Assembly: GCA_009760855.2 (NCBI GenBank)
Contig: WPIO01000010.1
Coordinates: 4,232,001-4,296,000 of the forward strand
Source of the DNA: Cristatella mucedo
Lineage: Eukaryota > Bryozoa > Phylactolaemata > Cristatellidae
DNA length: 64,000 nucleotides
Reading direction: 5' to 3'
Shown here: in pieces, positions 12,206-21,730 of the stretch
Layout: the number at the start of each line of letters is the position of its first letter
How positions within the stretch are numbered: the stretch's first letter is position 1
Made by a program: the position numbers and the translations under genes
Notes under the pieces: model-generated
The model's database searches: none
What the model was told of the DNA's origin: nothing
What the model saw: the letters and a program-made list of their open reading frames with translations, nothing else

Positions 12206-12370
12206 GTGGGCCGTGATGGTCCACTAGGTAAGGCGGTTGCTCGTCACGACCTCGGCCCCGAGGTCGTGGGCTCGAATCCGGCGGTGAGTGATCCTTAATT
12301 GCTGCTTCAAGCGATGGTGCTAGCCTTGAAGGTTCTTCTGCTGCTATACAAAAAGAGGCTTAAAATCAGC
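12206..12370 (+). mobile_element. tRNA-derived SINE
   Basis: GGCCGTGATGGTCCACTAGG (A box) and GTGGGCTCGAATCCGGCGG (B box) are well preserved. The body carries AAGGTTCTTCTGCTGCTATA and TTAAAATCAGCTAG. It lies 190 bp from another copy of the same family in the same orientation. Confidence 0.78.
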
Positions 12371-12884
12371 TAGTATTTTCTTGTCTTAGTATCGATCAAT
12401 CAGGTGCATGGATGCCAGCCGGTCGTCTGTCAAATTTTTTGTGCTTGACAAATATTATCGTCTGATGTTTTCCTAGTGTTTATACCGAGGTAAAGAAGAT
12501 GTGCTCACTTATTTTGTTGCAAAAAATTCGTCAGGGCTTTTGCTGGGGCGTTTGAGAGTTGCTAAGTATAGAGGTTTTGTCAATGAATACTGCATCTGAT
12601 GGCTTGCCATGTCTATGGATTGGACGAATATTTATATGAATGAATGCGTGCATGCATTCTTACATGATTCAAAGCTCAGTTAATTCAACAGCCTATTTTT
12701 ATGTAGAGTCGGATAAATCTTTATGGCTTTCATTCAACTTGCTGCTAGCTATGCACGATATTTAGCCATGGGATTCAAACCCGAAATTCAGTTCGAATGC
12801 AAGCAATTTACTGCTGGGCATAAGACTAGATCTTACGTTAAATTGATCAATGGTTTAAATTTACCCTAATACATAAAATATATA

Positions 12885-12960
12885 TAAAATACAATTCATT
12901 TGTATAGTGCCCTAAGATAAGTTAGTCTCTATTCAAGCACCATCACATATGCCCCGGAGC
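12885..12960 (-). mobile_element. 3' end of a further LINE-like repeat
   Basis: TACAATTCATTTGTATAGTG, CCCTAAGATAAGTTAGTC and AGCACCATCACATATG, as at 26.80 kb. Confidence 0.45.
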
Positions 12961-13084
12961 ACATGATCGAGCACATGATCACGGTCATCAATTCATTCAC
13001 CTAGATCTTGGTTAGGGCGAGTACCATAACCACCGGGCCAAACCAGCATGGCACAAGCAACTAATGTTTGTGCTGAGCTATGCT

Positions 13085-13205
13085 TATTCTTTCAGGCACT
13101 GCAAGCCACTCAGGCTTTGAGTGCGCAATAGAACACTCCTTCGTAACACCAACTCAGTCCTTGTGGCTTTGTGGAGTTACAGATGGAAATACATTCATTA
13201 CATGC
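13085..13205 (+). mobile_element. LINE family B 3' end
   Basis: CAGGCTTTGAGTGCGCAATA is followed by CTTTGTGGAGTTACAGATGG and AAATACATTCATTACAT, matching the last 120 bp of family B. Confidence 0.7.
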
Positions 13206-13754
13206 AGGCATATTCTATCTAAACCAGCAAGTAACAGAGCCGGTTAACCATAAACACTGACTTAGTCTGCTGAGAAAATACAGCAGGTGCAGCCTAATGT
13301 GAAAATGGACGATATAAAATCCAGATAAATTCATGGAGAATCTGGTTTCTTGGAAGATTCCGATTCTTAGCAGTGAAGTACTTACATTCAAACCAAATCT
13401 TGGCTTTGAATCCCGTGGAAGAATTAATCTGGTAGCCCGCCATGTCAATGGATTGGACGATTATTTATATGAGTGAATGCATTCGTACCTAATTCAAAGC
13501 TCAACAGGTTTTTTATTTAGAGTCAGAAGAACATGTGTGGCTTTCATCCTGCTCGCTGCTAGCAATAAACGATATTCTGCCACGGGACTCAAACCCAAGA
13601 TGTGATTCGAATGTAAGCACTTCACTGCTGTTAACCCAAATTTTCCACGAAACCAAATCTTCCATGAATTAATCTGTGTTTTATATTGCCCATTATAACA
13701 TAAGGCTGCACTAGCTGCATTCACTTAGCAGACCAAGTCAGTTTCTCCGGTATA

Positions 13755-13912
13755 ATGCCTTTGTTTTGAGAGATGAAGTCAGTTGGCTACAGCATGCGTA
13801 CCCGAAGCTGCTTAGGCTTTGAGTGCACCATCGAAAACTTTCTTGCGAAATTCCGTCTTTGTTGCTTTGTGGAGTTACAGACGGAGATGCATTATATTAG
13901 ATTACGCAGTGG
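13755..13912 (+). mobile_element. LINE family B 3' end
   Basis: AGATGAAGTCAGTTGGCTAC through CTTTGTGGAGTTACAGACGG and AGATGCATTATATTAGATTA match the family B ORF end and tail. Confidence 0.72.
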
Positions 13913-14149
13913 ACTGCCGGTCATTACTGGGGATTCTGCCAACTCCGATAGCGCTCAGACTGCCACCCCGGCTAGATACCACTTGGGATGCAGGTAATTT
14001 AATCGACGTCATACAGTTAGTGGTTCCCTTTAGGCATTTGACTAATAGTGAATGCATCGTGCACGTGTTCCTGCAATTTCGGTCACTAGGCAAATGCTAA
14101 CCATTTTCACTTCAGCCTCAATCCTTCCAATCGGCCTGCATTCATGGAA

Positions 14150-15100
14150 TAGCCTCCGGAACTCCTGTCTGTTGAAAATCTGCTCACTAAATTGCAGAGG
14201 GGTCCTAATTCGAAACCTGGATGTCCATGCGAAGCTTGGTGCATTTCTTCAGCCCGAGAAGTGAATGACGCCCTGCACCTTTGGCTGAGTATCTGAGACC
14301 ATCCCACCCGGCTTCTAATTAATTCAGATCACGCGTACTAGGAAGTTGGGTGAAGGGGTTGCTCGTTTTTCGTGAATTCATTTGGTTACAACACCTGCAG
14401 TATATCGAGTGGGCCTTCGTTTGAATCAATGGCCATCAAGTTTGTTTGAATCACTTGCTATCAAAGACTGGTCATTGTGTTCTCTGGTCATTGTGTTCTA
14501 CGGAACCCCAGTGCTATCTAATTATGTTTTTGAAAAGAGTTTTTCGGGTTTCCTTTTTAAAATATTCCCGCGCAACAGGCAGTTATTTATTTGTGGAGAT
14601 TTTAACATTCACGTTGATAGCCATAGCAGCAGTCATGACTGCTAATTTCTTGACTAGATAAGCTTGGCCTTGGATCACGAAGGATGTCTGCGCTCACAGA
14701 CCTTGTTGTGTGTCCGCTAACCATCTAATATCATATCTCAATCTTGTTTAATGTTCCTGTTTTATCGTATGAGCAAGGCTGCATCGTGTTTGTCAAGCCA
14801 CGCAGCTTTGAAGGCATTGATGCTGAGCAATTTAAATCTTTTTGTGATGCTGGTCTTCTCGATCTTCGCCCAGACTTTGCCAGCAGCCTCACTCAATACC
14901 CTCGAGTTCTCAGCAAGCATAATACCTAAATTCTGCCCCTATACTGACCCAGAGAGATTCCTTTTTATTTACCAACGAACTCCAAAAGATTTTCGGTGTA
15001 AAGCACAGGCTTTAAGGCAGTGCTAAGAAGTCTGGACGTGATGACGATCTGGCCAGTTTTAACGAACGTGTTGACAACCGAAAGCTTAGACAAACCAGAG
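14150..15100 (+). mobile_element. LINE 5' region: endonuclease fragment and linker
   Basis: Frame pieces encode KICSLNCRGVLIRN (start of an APE-type endonuclease) and later RQLFICGDFNIHVDSHSSSH, the conserved GDFN endonuclease motif. Linker-like VKPRSFEGIDAEQFKSF follows. These are the only endonuclease motifs in the window. Stops and shifts make it dead. I cannot say whether it belongs to family A or B. Confidence 0.72.
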
Positions 15101-15771
15101 CTTTTTGTTTCACTTGAGCAAATAAGTCCTGCCTGTCAGACCCAAAATTAATTTATAATCCAGTAAATCATCCGAATGGCATCTCTTGAGCGATCTCAAT
15201 ATCGGATATTAATTGATTGGCCAATGGGTTTTCTGCCTACTGCTAGTATCTGTGCCCGCCTCCTTAAAGCCAGCTCAGAATAAAGCAAGTTGAATGTTGC
15301 AATCTGTGGTAAGCCCATCCGGCAATAAGCTATTTACGCTCATTCGCTGGAAATGATGGGACGCCTCGAGCAAAGTGCGGTAAGATATTCAGATTTACAA
15401 GGTACTTGCTGGCCTGTATCTCCAAAATAAGAAGCTTGGATATGTAGCGATTTTCTGCCTGAAGCTGTGAGCAGCTGCAGGCCGAAGCCATAAACAAGAG
15501 CGTTTGCCCGATGTGCTGCAGTGCTGCTCACCTGACTAGCAGCCAAACAGCATTGGCTATGCTAGCTGACCCCAGCTTGTCTGAATGTGCAAAGACAGTA
15601 GTGCTGAAGCAGATCGACGGCTGAACACTGAAGGCAACCGATTTTGGCAGGCTATTGGATACCTGTAAGGGTATCAATATCCAAACCCGAGTTCGTTGAC
15701 CAGCCGAGAGACGGGGATTTTTTGCAGGCAATTCCTGCCTTTTTTTAATTTTCTCGTCAGTTGCATCTAAG

Positions 15772-18497
15772 GTGCTGTTGAAGTCAACTGTTCAGAAGCT
15801 GCCGCGGATCGTTGCAGAGTGGCAAGCAAAGGGATTCTGGGCGACAAGTTCGTCCGTAAAAATCCGAACGGAGCAGACGTATTCGAGGACTACTTCAGCA
15901 AATCGTCCATTAGTAAGCTGTTCAGAACTATATTTTCTTGTTAAAGCAACGCTTCACTTAGCCTGCTCCTACGTTAGAGCCACTGCTGTTCTCTATCTTG
16001 CAGGTGTCTGTCCCATCGGTGATGACTCGGCCGTTCGAGCTAAGAGTCGGCTAAAGAAGGTCACCGTAAGTGACTGCACTCGCTGTCGCCGATCGGTGCA
16101 TCCGGACTGGCTAGCTCGGCAGCAGGGAGGTCGTCGCAATCTTTGGCTTTCAGGTGCCAGAGTATTCGGCATGGAGCAGCCGCCAACACTCGAGTAGCCT
16201 CAGTCTGGCCTCGTCTCGCGAGACAGATAGCCAGCTTCCGTCAGCTGCTGCTGCCGGTGACTCAGCCGCCACAAGCAAACGAGACTCGGCTGTTGCAACC
16301 GACAGGTCTCTAGTTGCAGGTGGCTCCATCACTGGCGCATCCCCATCGGCCCGGCCAGATCGCAGGGCCACGCCTCACGCTGCAGCCTCTTCCGCTTCGC
16401 CCGATAGCGCCGACGACGTCAAAGCGCCACGGCCACCATCGACAGCAGAGTTGCACAGTCGTCTACGAGCTCAGCCTCTGCCGAGTCGTGAGGCGCTGGC
16501 CAGTACTGCCGGCAGCTTTCTGAAGAGGACCGAGGTTAGGCTGGAGCGGCTAGGGCGGCCACAGCACTCTACGTCGCCGGTGGCTGCAGCAAGACGAACT
16601 AGCAATGAGAAACCTGCTGGTCGTAAGCTCAGCTCAGCTTCCGAACTTGCCGTGCTTCCTCGGCACGTGCCCGACGGTGACGAATCAGACCGAAGGTGAG
16701 AAGAGCGAAGGAGAGAACCTTGCGGCCGCTGCTGCGGCTCGTCGGCAATGCCTAGCAACCCCTAGCGCAGGTGCGTCGGTCGGCATTTTCGGACGTTTGC
16801 TTGCTGCTGATGCAGCTCGTCGGTTTTCTCTTCCGGTCCAGCATGTTCTCCGACGAGTCAGCCCTGCTGACGAGCTTGCCCGAGCTGACGCCCATTGCTG
16901 CCCTGGGCGCCACGCTCAGGCGTGGCAGAAGCGTCGGCGACCATGACCGAGATCTCTCCGAGCCGTGCTACAGCAGCGTGCACGTGGTCCACGCGTCCAA
17001 GCCGATGCGTCCGAAGTGTGGACGGCACGTGGCCGAGAGCACGCGCCTAAGCATGGCCGGCTTCGAGCTGTTGGCTCCTGCTGAGCCGGCTCGCTTTTCT
17101 GTGGCTCGCGACCCGTCGGCAGCAGCCACCGAAGCTGACGACATTTGCCTTCGCCTGAGCAGTGCACGCTCTGCAAGCAAGTTGCCGAGGCCGACACAGC
17201 GAGCTACACTGCCTTGCCACTCGCCCGTGCAGCTTCGGCAGGAGTTGCTCGACACTTGCAATGGCAGGGGCCGTGGCACCACTGCAGCAGCAGGGTGTGG
17301 CAGCCCGGCAGGCAGGAATGATTTTATCTGTGGCACTGTTGGCAGCTTAACTTGCACCTTGACCAGTAACAGGTCAGCCAGCAAAGCATCGGTGGAAGTA
17401 GCGACATGTGTATCTCGCAGCTCCCAGCCAGGCCCACGAGCAGGTGAGCTTTTGCACCTGCCCCGATCTTACCACCTGGTTGGCTCGGCGGGTTGCCGAC
17501 GCTGCGAGTTTACACTGCTATGCTCTCGCTGGCTTCATGCACGATGCTAGTGCATGCTCAACCGGTCGCAGATGGCGCTGTATGCAAGAAGACAGGCTCT
17601 ACTTCGTGCAAGAAGACAGGCTCTGCTGCCACCAGGGCCTCGATGAGCTCTCTGGCTGGTGAGGTGGTGGACTCGCGAGTCGTGGCTGCCCGAATTTTCG
17701 GTAACGCGTTGGTTGAGCGTTGCCAGGAGCTCAGATGACAGCGGCGCATTACCGATTGGCACATCGCTGATCGGCGTTTGAACGGTAGCTGTCGCTCTGT
17801 TTCAGACAGCCAGCGAGTCAATGCTAGCGGTCAGCGCCTTTCAAGGAGACTCTACACTTCTGACGGGGCTAACCTGGAGGCGTTCGACGACGTGAGTCCG
17901 GGCAAAGACGACGACTGTGGAGGCCCGGCTCGCTCCGTGGACGGCGTTCCGTCCGGGTGCTCCAGCCGCAGCCTAGCTGTGGCTCAGGGCGACGGCGACT
18001 TTAAGGTTGATGGAGAGGAAGCGCATGACAGTGCATCGAGCAGCACCGAGCCGCGGGCAGTCTCTGGTGGCACGGCCAGACGGTGGGCTGCTCCTGCTGT
18101 GTCGAACCGTGGCGGCTCAACCTTCCGGCGAGCCAGAGAACGACCGAAAAAGGACCATGCCACGTCGCCAGCTCCCAGACGCAGGGGTCGGCCGCCCAAG
18201 GAACGTGCGACGTCGCCAGATTCGTCTTCCAATGGTAGATCAGCCTCGACCATCCGCCCACGGTGGCTGCTCAAAAAGTCAAGAGTGCCCATGCAACTTC
18301 AATCGCCCAAGGAACTGCAAACTTCGATAGCATGTGTGGCCGATGCGAGCATGCCATCGTGCAGCGCCTCGCCGGTCCACTACCGCGATACTACGAACAC
18401 GTCGCCTGCTCCATTGCGTGCAGGATTCAAGAAGGACCGAATTGAAATAAGTAAGTCTGCTCTGCTGAGCTCTACTGGATCTCTTGGCAGCGTTTGA
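15772..18497 (+). CDS. AT-hook, Ser/Ala/Pro-rich predicted nuclear protein, multi-exon, unrecognised
   Basis: Exons by my reading are about 15772-15912, 16004-16065, 16154-16695, 16842-17443 and 17806-18497. Donors and acceptors are canonical (GTAAGC, GTAAGT, GTGAGA, GTGAGC; acceptors such as CTGTTTCAG), and phases 1, 0, 2, 1 carry one open frame through all five. That is hard to get by chance. The protein (about 675 residues as modelled, N-terminus probably incomplete) is low-complexity and basic. Exon 1 ends in FEDYFSKSSI; exon 5 has an AT-hook core RRRGRPPKE, preceded by a related RERPKKDHATSP block, suggesting minor-groove binding to AT-rich DNA in the nucleus. An alternative donor GTAAGT at 18451 could extend the gene past the stop at 18497. 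The region is more GC-rich than its flanks. I assign no family. Confidence 0.7.
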
Positions 18498-18944
18498 TGT
18501 TATTGATCCCCAAGTCTTTCTCGAGTGTGTGTATAGTTTCACCTTTCACCTTGCATAGAACTAGCCCTGCAATGGTTTAGGTCCTATAACAGTTGGAAAT
18601 TTCAGACCACCGACTTCAATGAGCAGTTGTCATCTGTGAGATTTAAAGTAGAGGGGATCACACGGGTGTGTATACGGTACACTTCTTTTCATTATTTATT
18701 TATTCTTGCTCTTGTCGCCGTTTTTTTGCATGGCTGTTTACACTTTCATTTTCATGCGGTGCTGTGCACTGCTCGTGCTTTGATCCCTTCCTGCATTCTA
18801 TGGTGGTGAACTTCTATAACTTTCTTCGAGCTAAACTTGCTGGCGTTTGCACTTAGACGGTTCGCTGCATTCCAGAATGTTGAACTGGCTTTCCTTGCAC
18901 GGAGCATATATTGCTGACATTCACATTTAGAAGGTAGCAAATTT

Positions 18945-19324
18945 TGTCAAATTGAATGATTAAAAGACCAACACACTAGTTTTTGGGGAACCCTATTGTC
19001 ACTCAGAAATTGAAAGCCCATCCCTCAAAATGAGCTCGGCCCCCATGTATCCTGAAGGCTCTGCAGGCAATCTAGGTCTCCTGTTGCCAATTGACCTTTT
19101 AAGTAGACTGCCGGATCATTTTCACAGTCAAGTCTTATGCTTTCAGTTCTGCACCTTGACGAAAATTCTGACCTGCTTAAACAAGAAATCCGTAGCCAAG
19201 TTGGTTCGTGCATTTGTGATATCCCTCCTTAACTTCTGTAGCTTGCTACTTCCAGGTCTGACTGTGTGTGATGTAAGGCACCTGCGGTGGGTGTAAACCT
19301 CTACAGCTAGGCTCGTCTGTCTTT
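18945..19324 (+). mobile_element. decayed LINE family A fragment, interrupted by the LTR element
   Basis: Degenerate matches run from the [10 protein letters not shown] region through KSVAKLVRAFVISLLNFCS to CTACAGCTAGGCTCGTCTGT. They stop at the ACGTG target duplication of the LTR retrotransposon. Confidence 0.6.
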
Positions 19325-19620
19325 ACGTGTGTAGTTTGAGTGTATGCCGGCTCCTCTGATGAGCCAGTGATGTGGAATGGACACAGGCCCGTAACCCACT
19401 GGTGGCCAGATGGTGGATTCACCATCTGGGTCGGCCGCTGCACAGTTGTGGTCCTCGATGAATCATCGGGGTCAACCGGAGGAGTGGAGGAGGAGAGACC
19501 CTAGTGTGAGAAGGGGGCGAAGGCAGCCGTGCGTCCTGCTGCTCCGTGCCTTGTGCAATAAACCGTTGGCGTTGTTCTGGACCAGCGTTCTGTATGCCGA
19601 ACCACAAGCTATTGCGTGGA

Positions 19621-20106
19621 ATGGAGCCGATGACGCTCTGGGAGATGTCTTGTGCAGGATCCCTAGGCTTCGATGGCTTCGGAGACTTCGTTGGCTGGCT
19701 GCTGAACTTCGAGAGGGAGATCGAGAAAAGTGTCTACGAACAGAGTGAGTGCCACTTGTTTTTGCTCCTTGCGATGCAAGGCGGAGCCTTCACGTTTGCC
19801 TCGGGGCTCCCGCAGGAAGTTCAGGACGACTATGCCAAGCTTCGTGAGGCCCTATTGAAGGCATTCACCTCGCCGGCCGGTAGAGCGCGATTGCTGCACG
19901 CTGATTGGGTAAAGGCTGGTCGGACTGAGAGGGCCGACAGGAGCGACCGGAAGCGGCAGCAGCGATCACCGACTGTGTGCCAGGCAACAGAGGCTTGTCA
20001 GGCTGCCACCCCGTGGTGGCAGGCAACGGCTATCAAAGCGATGACGGTTGGTCAGGCTAAGATGGTGTTCCACGAAGCAACCGCGTTGTGCGAGGCAGTG
20101 CAATAA
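19621..20106 (+). CDS. gag-like ORF of the LTR element
   Basis: This 161-residue ORF starts at the first ATG after the 5' LTR (a second ATG follows 9 bases later). Its middle resembles the capsid region of Ty3-type Gag: a hydrophobic LLAMQGGAFTFASGLP segment, then a dyad-rich QDDYAKLREALLKAF helix. The C-terminus turns into Thr/Gln/Ala repeats with TEACQAAT-like units. There is no zinc knuckle. The following frame (20088-20732) overlaps it in the -1 direction, so either a frameshift or a mutation separates them. Assignment rests on position between LTRs and the Gag-like pattern. Confidence 0.6.
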   Translation: MEPMTLWEMSCAGSLGFDGFGDFVGWLLNFEREIEKSVYEQSECHLFLLLAMQGGAFTFASGLPQEVQDDYAKLREALLKAFTSPAGRARLLHADWVKAGRTERADRSDRKRQQRSPTVCQATEACQAATPWWQATAIKAMTVGQAKMVFHEATALCEAVQ

Positions 20107-20732
20107 TGGTCAGCGGTGTGGCTGAGGCGACGGAGAGTGAGACGGTGCACGGAGAGGCGGCATCCACGTGGAAGGTGGTGGCGTCCTCGTGGAAGGCGGC
20201 GGCGGCACCCGCGACAGAGTCGGCGGTGGCGTCCGGGGCAGAGTCGGCGGCATCCGTGACAGAGTCGGTAGCATCCGCGTGGAAGGCAGCGGCAGCACCC
20301 GCGACAGATTCGGCGGCGGCGTCCGCAGCAGAGTCGGCGGCGTCCGCCTGTGAGGTAGTGGCCGGCGATGCAGCGCAAGCCATAAAGGTGACGTTGGCCT
20401 GCGACAAGCCGGTGGGCTGTGCTGCGGCACAGGCAGTAGAGTGTATGCAGACTGAAGAGTCTGCACAGGACGGAGAGGCTATCCAGCAGGGAGAATCTGT
20501 GCAGGCCGGAGAGACTGTGCAGGTTGGAGAGGCTACGCAGGACGGAGAAGCAGCTGCGTATATCGGAGTCGCGGTGGCAGAATCGGCAGAGGCGGATGGA
20601 GCGACGGCGGTTGGTGTCCGGAAAACAGTGGCTGTGGACGTCAGCTCGATGACGATGGTCGGTGGCTCACGTTGCCGGCTGGTCGCAAAAGGCCGTGCAC
20701 CAGCTCGCCTCTTGCGATCAGCCGTCATGTAG
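20088..20732 (+). CDS. Ala/Ser/Glu/Thr-rich repetitive ORF of the LTR element
   Basis: About 214 codons are open, made largely of degenerate repeats. First come GCG/GTC-rich units giving AAAPATESA-like blocks (about 20160-20370), then QDGEA/QAGETVQVGEA units (about 20450-20550). The C-terminus reads RLVAKGRAPARLLRSAV before a TAG-proximal stop. A very similar ending occurs in the second LTR element at 29.6 kb (QLVAKGRGLVCLLRAGV), so this tail is a family trait and not noise. The frame is -1 relative to the gag-like ORF. It has no recognised enzyme domain. Confidence 0.5.
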   Translation: MRGSAIMVSGVAEATESETVHGEAASTWKVVASSWKAAAAPATESAVASGAESAASVTESVASAWKAAAAPATDSAAASAAESAASACEVVAGDAAQAIKVTLACDKPVGCAAAQAVECMQTEESAQDGEAIQQGESVQAGETVQVGEATQDGEAAAYIGVAVAESAEADGATAVGVRKTVAVDVSSMTMVGGSRCRLVAKGRAPARLLRSAVM

Positions 20733-21234
20733 CCTGTGGGGTCAGCTATTGATGTTAGCTGCCATGTAGAGGATCTGTAGGGTCTAGTTTGCATCGTTTA
20801 CAGACAGGCTCGTTCATTGCTGCTTAGATAGGCTCGTTCATGCTGCTTTGTACCTTGCAGCTACATGTGTTGGTGCTGCAAACTTGTGACCTTAAGGTCA
20901 AGGGGGCGTGTAGTTTGAGTGTATGCCGGCTCCTCTGATGAGCCAGTGATGTGGAATGGACACAGGCCGGTAACCCACTGGTGGCCAGATGGTGGATTCA
21001 CCATCTGGGTCTGCCGGTGCACAGCTGTGGTCCGCCTGTGATGTGGTATATACACAGGCCGGTAACCTGCTGGTGGGGAGATGGTGGACCGGAGGAGTGG
21101 AGGAGGAGAGGAGAGTCGTGTGAGGGTAGGGGCTGAGGGGAGCCATGCGCTCTTCGGCTCCGTACGTTGGGAATAAACTGTGGGTGTTGAGCATCGGCTG
21201 GCTCTCTGCTGTGCGAACAAACTACAACGTGACT

Positions 21235-21730
21235 AATGATAGGACATTTGCATTTAGCCCTGAGAGAACTTGATCTCTTTTTAGGCTGTCTGCATGCATC
21301 ATCGCGCAAAGGTAATTTGGGGGAGGTCGTGATGTTAGTCGGCAGTGAGTTTCAGGCTTTAGAAGGATACAAACTAATAGGCATGGTTACAAAAGGATTT
21401 GTTCGACGTGCAGCTAAACGACTTGAGTTGGAAGAGTGGTTGCTACGATATGCAACTTTATTGGGAAGGGTTCGGAAAGGCAGGCTCGAGTAAGAGAGTG
21501 CAAGGACCTCAAAGTGAGTCACAAGACTTTGAAGTTAATGATATGCTGATCGATGGTGAGCAAGTGCTGTTCGGTGAGAAGTTGTGTGATGTGGTAGTTG
21601 CAACACCTACGGCATTCAGCCTAGCTGCCGAGTTTTGCACGAAGTGTAAGTGCCAAATTACACAAGCCGTTAGACCTGCAGGTGGTGAAAAGCAAAATTC
21701 GAGACTGATGTCGCAAATACAGTGCAACAG
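21235..21730 (-). mobile_element. decayed LINE family A fragment
   Basis: A hairpin remnant (GAGAACTTGATCTC) is followed by degenerate minus-strand matches to the RT C-terminal region, including TGCCGAGTTTTGCACGAAG (intact copies have CTGCAGAGTTTTGCACCAG). It is strongly diverged and interrupted. Confidence 0.6.

Larger units (their letters stand above)
19330..21226 (+). mobile_element. non-autonomous LTR retrotransposon with gag-like ORF
   Basis: Two similar direct repeats, 19330-19606 and 20909-21226, both begin TGTAGTTTGAGTG and end ACCACA/ACTACA. The element is flanked by a perfect 5-bp duplication ACGTG (19325-19329 and 21227-21231). A purine-rich tract AAGGTCAAGGGGGCG precedes the 3' LTR. 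Both LTRs carry AATAAAC. The 1.3-kb interior has a gag-like ORF and an Ala/Ser/Glu-rich ORF but no protease, reverse transcriptase or integrase. The 3' LTR holds an internal partial duplication of about 50 bp (20945-20995 against 21038-21088) absent from the 5' LTR. No canonical primer-binding site is obvious after 19606. It inserted into a LINE copy. Confidence 0.88.

Noticed and set aside
12206-12300. Genuine tRNA gene
   Set aside because: A and B boxes are present, but the acceptor arms do not pair well and the sequence continues into a SINE body shared with other copies.
15772-15912. Alternative frame VLLKSTVQKLPRIVAEWQAK for exon 1 of the AT-hook gene
   Set aside because: It is open but runs into a stop when joined to the next exon; the other frame matches the downstream phase.
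16150-18500. Minus-strand ORFs opposite the AT-hook gene
   Set aside because: They are shadows of the GC-rich coding strand and lack splice-consistent continuation.
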